Assembly (NCBI GenBank): GCA_034336665.1
Contig: JAPFBE010000002.1
Span: 15,292,906-15,356,905 of the forward strand
DNA from: Luscinia megarhynchos
Taxonomy: Eukaryota > Chordata > Aves > Passeriformes > Turdidae
Direction: 5' to 3'
Length of the DNA: 64,000 bases
Below the pieces are notes generated by a model. It did no database searches and was not told the DNA's origin. It saw only the letters and a list, made by a program, of their open reading frames with translations. This document shows positions 59,477-64,000 of the stretch, piece by piece. Every line of letters starts with the position of its first letter. The first letter of the stretch is position 1. The position numbers were made by a program, and so were the translations under genes.

Positions 59477-62400
59477 GTAACTCAAGAGCAGGCGGCTGCG
59501 GGAGGGGCGGGATGCCGGGAGCGGCCCGACCCCCCTGGCCGGGCAGGCGCGGCCGGGGCCGGGTGCGCTCCCGGCAGGAGCAGCCGCAGCGGACATCTTG
59601 GGGATGGGGGAAGGTGATGAGGGCGCGACTCCGGGCTCGGCCGGGGCGGCAGGGCGGCAGAGTTATTCCCTGGGCGAGCAGTGCTCCGGCGCTATCTGGG
59701 TCAGGGACCCGCGCTGCCCCTCGACTTCCCTCCTGTCACCTGCGCCGGGCTGCGCACGGAAAACCTCCCCCTCGCTGCCTCCCTCCCTGCCCCCGGGTGA
59801 TAAGTGGGAAGGGAGTGATCTGGGCTGGGAGAGGGGAGACCCGAGCGAAATACCAGGGCATGCGAGGGATCCTCTTTGGGGCCGGAGCCGGATCTCCTCC
59901 GCCGAGCCGAGCCCCCCGTCAGTGCCGGGAGCGACTCCGGAGGTGCTTGGGGCTGTGCCCTGGGTCCCGGCAGCCGACGGGTTATTCCAAAAGCCCTCGC
60001 TTGTTTGTGCAGACCTGGCTGTCAAGCGGTGCCGGTCTTGAACTCTCTTAATCAGCGTAAGATGATCTAATTCTGAGGCAGGCGGCTGTAGTGCCGGTGG
60101 GAAGCGGGGCGCCGAGCCCTTGGATCCCCCCGCCCTTGGAGCCGAAGGTGTGCGTGTGGTGGAGGTGGCAGAAGAGCCTACGGGTTTAGCCCAGAAGAAA
60201 GGGTTAAATAGCATCTTAGGGTCAGCGACCTGAAGGCGCAATATGTACCTTTACATAAAATATACAAAGGGTACTTCAAATACAAGGTCTCTTTCGGGGG
60301 GGGGGGGGTGCAAGAGGAAGGCAGAAATGAAGACCCGTGAATCCCAGGTCCTGCATTTTGCAGTAACTTGACATCAGGAGCGCTTCCCCAGAGACGCAGC
60401 CGGCACAAAGCCGAGGAGAACTTGCTGTGATGTCACCTGAAAATGGGCAATCAGTCCTTTGCTTTGGGGATTGCTGTAGATTTGTATCTTGGCATCACAG
60501 CATCAACAGTGAGGATTTTTATCAAGTAGAATCCGGATTTTGTTATGTGTAGGAGCAGTCTTAAAAACAAAGACCATCTGGGGAAGAAAGATTTCTTTAT
60601 ATACCTTACCTAAATGTGTTTGTTTCTGAGTGATAGAAAATGTCAGGAAAAAACCCCTACACAGAGGCCAGTCCATTAGGAAATAGTTGGAAAGGATCTG
60701 TTTAGCAGGGGGTCTGAGTGGGATAAACCTGCAGATTTTATCAATTTGTTTCTAATCCAGGCAAAAGTGGCAGTGGTTTATGGACTACCATGTTTCATTG
60801 TTTTGTGAAATTGTCATCAGAAAACTAATTCTACTTCGGAAATGTAACTTTAAAAATTATTTAGAATAATAAAGTGGTAGAATGATTTGGAACTCAATAC
60901 AGTACTCTCAAATCTGGCCTTTTAAGACATTACTGTGAGTCAGATACCCTAATTTTTATGCAAATTTCATCTTAGCATTTTCTTTTAATACTTATTATGC
61001 AAATGAGAATAAACTTTTTTTCTGGTTTTAAGCATTTTCAGCACCAGGATTTCATAATACTGGCTCTATTTTGAGCAAGTTTGCACAAGAAGAAAGGCAA
61101 TCCACCTTCTGTAACAAAGCCAGGCACATATAACAACATGGTCTTTTTGGTTTTGGGCTTAACAAAAACACAAGTCTTCTGAATACTCCTATGATTCCTT
61201 TGTGTCTTCCCCCTTGAATGCTGCTCAGTTGTGGAAGGTGGACAGGCACAACTCCAAACCTAATGAATAAAATATGTTTTCTCAATTAAACAAAAATGAA
61301 GAGGATGTGCATTATTTACTATTACAGTAGAACCGACCTCTGACATGTTTTCATTATTCTTTGTCAGCTGTGGCTCTCACTTCAGTGGAGAAAAGTGCTG
61401 CTTAGTAAACCAAGGGTACTAAGATTACATGTATTAAATTCTCTCCCATGAGTAGATTTTCTGATCCCATTGTATAATTTTTATTAACCATTAGCAAAAT
61501 ACATTGGGTACCCTAAGTTTAAAAATAAAAAAAAGTAATTAAAATTCACCCAGGTCCAAAATTCGTAATAATCTGAATTAGCAGATACTAAGTAAGGAGG
61601 GTTGGAAATCAGACAGCTTATATTCAACTCTCAGCCTTGATGTTGACTTGCAGCATCACCTGGACAAAGTCAGATGCTTTAATCTGTGGCCTGTCAGTGG
61701 CAATAAAGTTGCAATTGGTTTGAACTCTAAAGAGAAAAATGATGAACTGCCAAATATGTTAAAGAACATTCTTAGTGTTCTAACATCACGTGCAACAGCA
61801 GCAAACTCAATAGCTGCAGTTGCTGCCTAATGGAACATCTGACTACATGAAAGAGAATATTCTTTGCTTATGGTGCTTATTGGGGCAAAACCAAAGAAAC
61901 ACCTATGATAACTAAGGCATACATTTTTGCAGTTATTCTTTTGCTTTATTATGATCTGGTTAAAGGATTTTGCTTGATGAAGTACCCCTGATATATATAA
62001 ATAACTTTAATTCCTTTTTCTAAAACTTCAAGTGCATCTTTTGCAGTAGGGGGGACAGTTGGGAACTTGTCATTTTCATGAGGTAGGGTCCATTCCTGTT
62101 GCTTACATAGTACCAAATACTTCAAACTCTAAAGACTCAGATCTTCTCCAGAATGTTACTGCTAAGAACTGTAGTAGGATAGCAACAGCTTTACTAAGCA
62201 CTGTATGCTGAAGTGACAAAAGCATGCATGAGCACAGCTCCATCTATGACAATGATTATGCTGATTCAGGTGTTTCATCAAGAGTAAGGAGTTTGGGGCT
62301 TCTTAAATCTCTGTGACCTCTGTCAACATTTAGCAAGGCTTTATGGCATAGGCATCACTACAGTTTATACACATACTGCCTATTGCTGTATTAATTTGAC

Positions 62401-64000
62401 CTGTATACTTAAAGGTATTCTGGCTGTCATTTTCAGGGACTTTTTGTTATTTAAAAGGTCCCATTGAGACTACTTTCCTGAGTGTCTGCTAATGAGAATT
62501 GCTTTGTCTGACCCACAGTTTTCAGAGAACAGCAAGCCAAAGAGATTGTTTGTAGAATCCCAAATACTAGTAGTAGTATGCTGGGAATTAAAGCTTTAAT
62601 GCTTTTGTAGCCTATATTAAAAATAAGCCAAACAGGGAAATGCTCAATTACTTAATTAAATAGTGGCACATTTTTTCCAAGAAGATCTGCTGAGATTCTA
62701 AGCTTTAAGCTATGTTCTGTATTAGTTTAAATATTTAATTAATTGCTCTTTGGAAGGAATGCAAAGAACCATTTACATTTCTGTGTGTAATCTGTCATTG
62801 TCTAGAAACAGCAGACTAATTCACCTAACAGCTCTGGGTCCTCTAAAGCAACAACCATCCTCAAAAAGGCTATCTTCTACAAGCCTCTAGGGTAGGTTCA
62901 GTTTGATTTCTCTGGGTTTTGAAAGACCCCACACTGAAACAGAGGAGAGATAAATAGTTAAATGTCTGAGATCTTGTATGTGAGCAGGTTGCAGGGATTA
63001 CCATTAAAGGTTAGGACCTCTTAAGTAGTAACCAGGTTATATCAGGAAATAGAAAGGTCTTTTTTAGTAGCAGGTGGCCCATTTCACCCTGAATCAGAAG
63101 CAAAGGCACAAATTGCAATGCTAGCAGTATAAAAAGCCAGTGGATGAATATTAGAATGGGAGAAGCAAGACCTTGAGTTTTTGTGACCAATGAAGATCCC
63201 AGTTGAGGCACAGAGCAGAGGGAGGACTCATACGGCAGAAAGTTTGCTTAAGTCCTCCTGCCTGCTGCTATGCTGGAGGAAGAACCACTGGCTGCAGACT
63301 GAGTGGAGCAGCCACGATGAACCTGAGACCATCAGCCACAGATTGCAGCAGGATGTTCTGGTTAGAACAGGAACACTTGCAAACTTGGCTGAAATCAAGC
63401 CCAACTATTCAGGCTTCAGCATAATATGGATATGCATGAGAAGTAGGGTGTAGAAGCCTTGTGAAAGGCCACCAGCAAAAAAACCTGTTACAATCCTTGG
63501 CACTGAATAACTCTTGTCTTTTCTTCAGGAGTAATTTCACAATTTCTGTTTTTAGAGCTTGCAATACTTTTCACTTAGTTTTAAATTCCTCCTTTGTTTT
63601 TTTCCTTTCGCATCCCAGAAGTACTGAAACAGTTGTACTTTGTGGAATTTAGCTTTTCAGAGAGTTCAAATTCAATTTGTTTGGAACCATAGCATAAAGG
63701 ATCTTACTGTTCAGTTATTATGAACTGAACTGAAGCACTTGAATAAAATCAATGCCTGCGTGCAGTATTTTCTCGGTTCAGCAAGGCAGTCTGCTTACAT
63801 ACAGTAATTGGACTTGTGACAGGTAATTAAATGGCTTGTAAGGCCTTTAGGATGCTTGATTACATGAAGAGCCCCACACTAATACACAGTAAATGAGGTG
63901 GCTACGAACACTGCATTTCTGTTGATTGGAGAGATATTAAAATTCTGTATACTTCATTGGAGAGAGAGAAGAAAATAAAACCAAGACAAAAGACTATGAG
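59477..64000 (+). other. CAP2: Inferred CAP2 intron 1 (continues past window)
   Basis: Starts at the GTAACT donor in the CpG island, becomes AT-rich after about 60.4 kb and runs to the end without a recognisable coding exon. It holds a run of 13 G (60296-60308) and two ATGCAAAT octamers 39 bases apart (60958-60965 and 60997-61004) in a stretch that looks like a possible enhancer. Open frames to the right (for example near 63.2-63.45 kb) have no known domain. Confidence 0.45.
60296..60308. repeat. Poly(G) run
   Basis: Thirteen consecutive G residues just inside the inferred CAP2 intron 1, at the edge of the CpG island. Homopolymeric G of this length is prone to sequencing error, so its exact length should be read with caution. 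Confidence 0.85.

Larger units (their letters stand above)
58900..60200. promoter_or_regulatory. CpG island, inferred CAP2 promoter
   Basis: Second abrupt GC/CpG-rich region of the window. It contains a CT-rich tract (59140-59162), an ETS-type CCGGAAG (59249-59255), a GGA-rich tract and a downstream splice donor at 59477. Long overlapping open frames on both strands (up to 216 codons) are composition artefacts. The identity as the CAP2 promoter rests on known vertebrate gene order (RBM24 then CAP2, same strand), not on any coding match here. Confidence 0.6.

Noticed and set aside
59401..60051. 216-codon plus-strand frame at the second CpG island
   Set aside because: It begins at a GTG rather than ATG, runs straight through the splice donor at 59477 and is Gly/Arg/Pro-rich from composition.
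1..64000. CRISPR arrays, prophage, operons, tRNA or rRNA genes
   Set aside because: No direct-repeat/spacer arrays, no clustered ORFs with ribosome sites and no tRNA-like T-loop with matching arms were seen. The sequence is vertebrate nuclear DNA.

Overview
This is a 64 kb piece of a vertebrate nuclear genome, almost certainly a bird. Genes are sparse with long AT-rich spacers, introns have GT-AG ends, there are CpG-island promoters, and every recognisable interspersed repeat is CR1, the dominant LINE of birds and other sauropsids. There is no sign of bacterial, viral or plasmid organisation. Nearly all open frames in the window are chance frames or shadows.

The one fully contained gene is RBM24, on the + strand. 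It encodes an RNA-binding splicing and mRNA-stability regulator of heart, skeletal muscle and sensory cells. Four coding exons (22082-22249, 22729-22852, 23909-23963, 30351-30681) join cleanly into a 225-residue protein: an N-terminal RRM followed by an Ala/Tyr/Gln-rich tail. It starts in a CpG island (about 21.34-22.73 kb) and has a 3' UTR of about 1.8 kb ending at an AATAAA at 32439. Intron 3 (6.4 kb) carries a young CR1 fragment and a perfect 16-bp inverted repeat enclosing 447 bp just before exon 4.

Layout: 1-21.3 kb is intergenic DNA with simple repeats (polypyrimidine tract, CA/TA, a perfect 15-copy GTATAT array) and scattered transcription-factor-like sites. 21.3-32.46 kb is RBM24. 32.66-34.03 kb is a decayed antisense CR1 LINE with readable reverse-transcriptase remnants. 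34-58.9 kb is intergenic DNA with two more CR1 scraps. 58.9-60.2 kb is a second CpG island with a GGA-rich, apparently non-coding first exon and a splice donor at 59477, followed by intron to the window end. In other vertebrates the next gene downstream of RBM24 on the same strand is CAP2 (actin-regulating cyclase-associated protein 2, enriched in muscle), so this is inferred to be the CAP2 promoter and exon 1. No CAP2 coding sequence was found in the window.

The best leads lie in and around RBM24: the long-range inverted repeat in intron 3, GU-rich clusters before the 55-nt exon 3 (possible autoregulation), a double-E-box palindrome in the promoter (possible myogenic bHLH input), an 8-mer miR-221/222 site and a YY1-like pair in the 3' UTR. 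I found no convincing previously undescribed multi-gene system.
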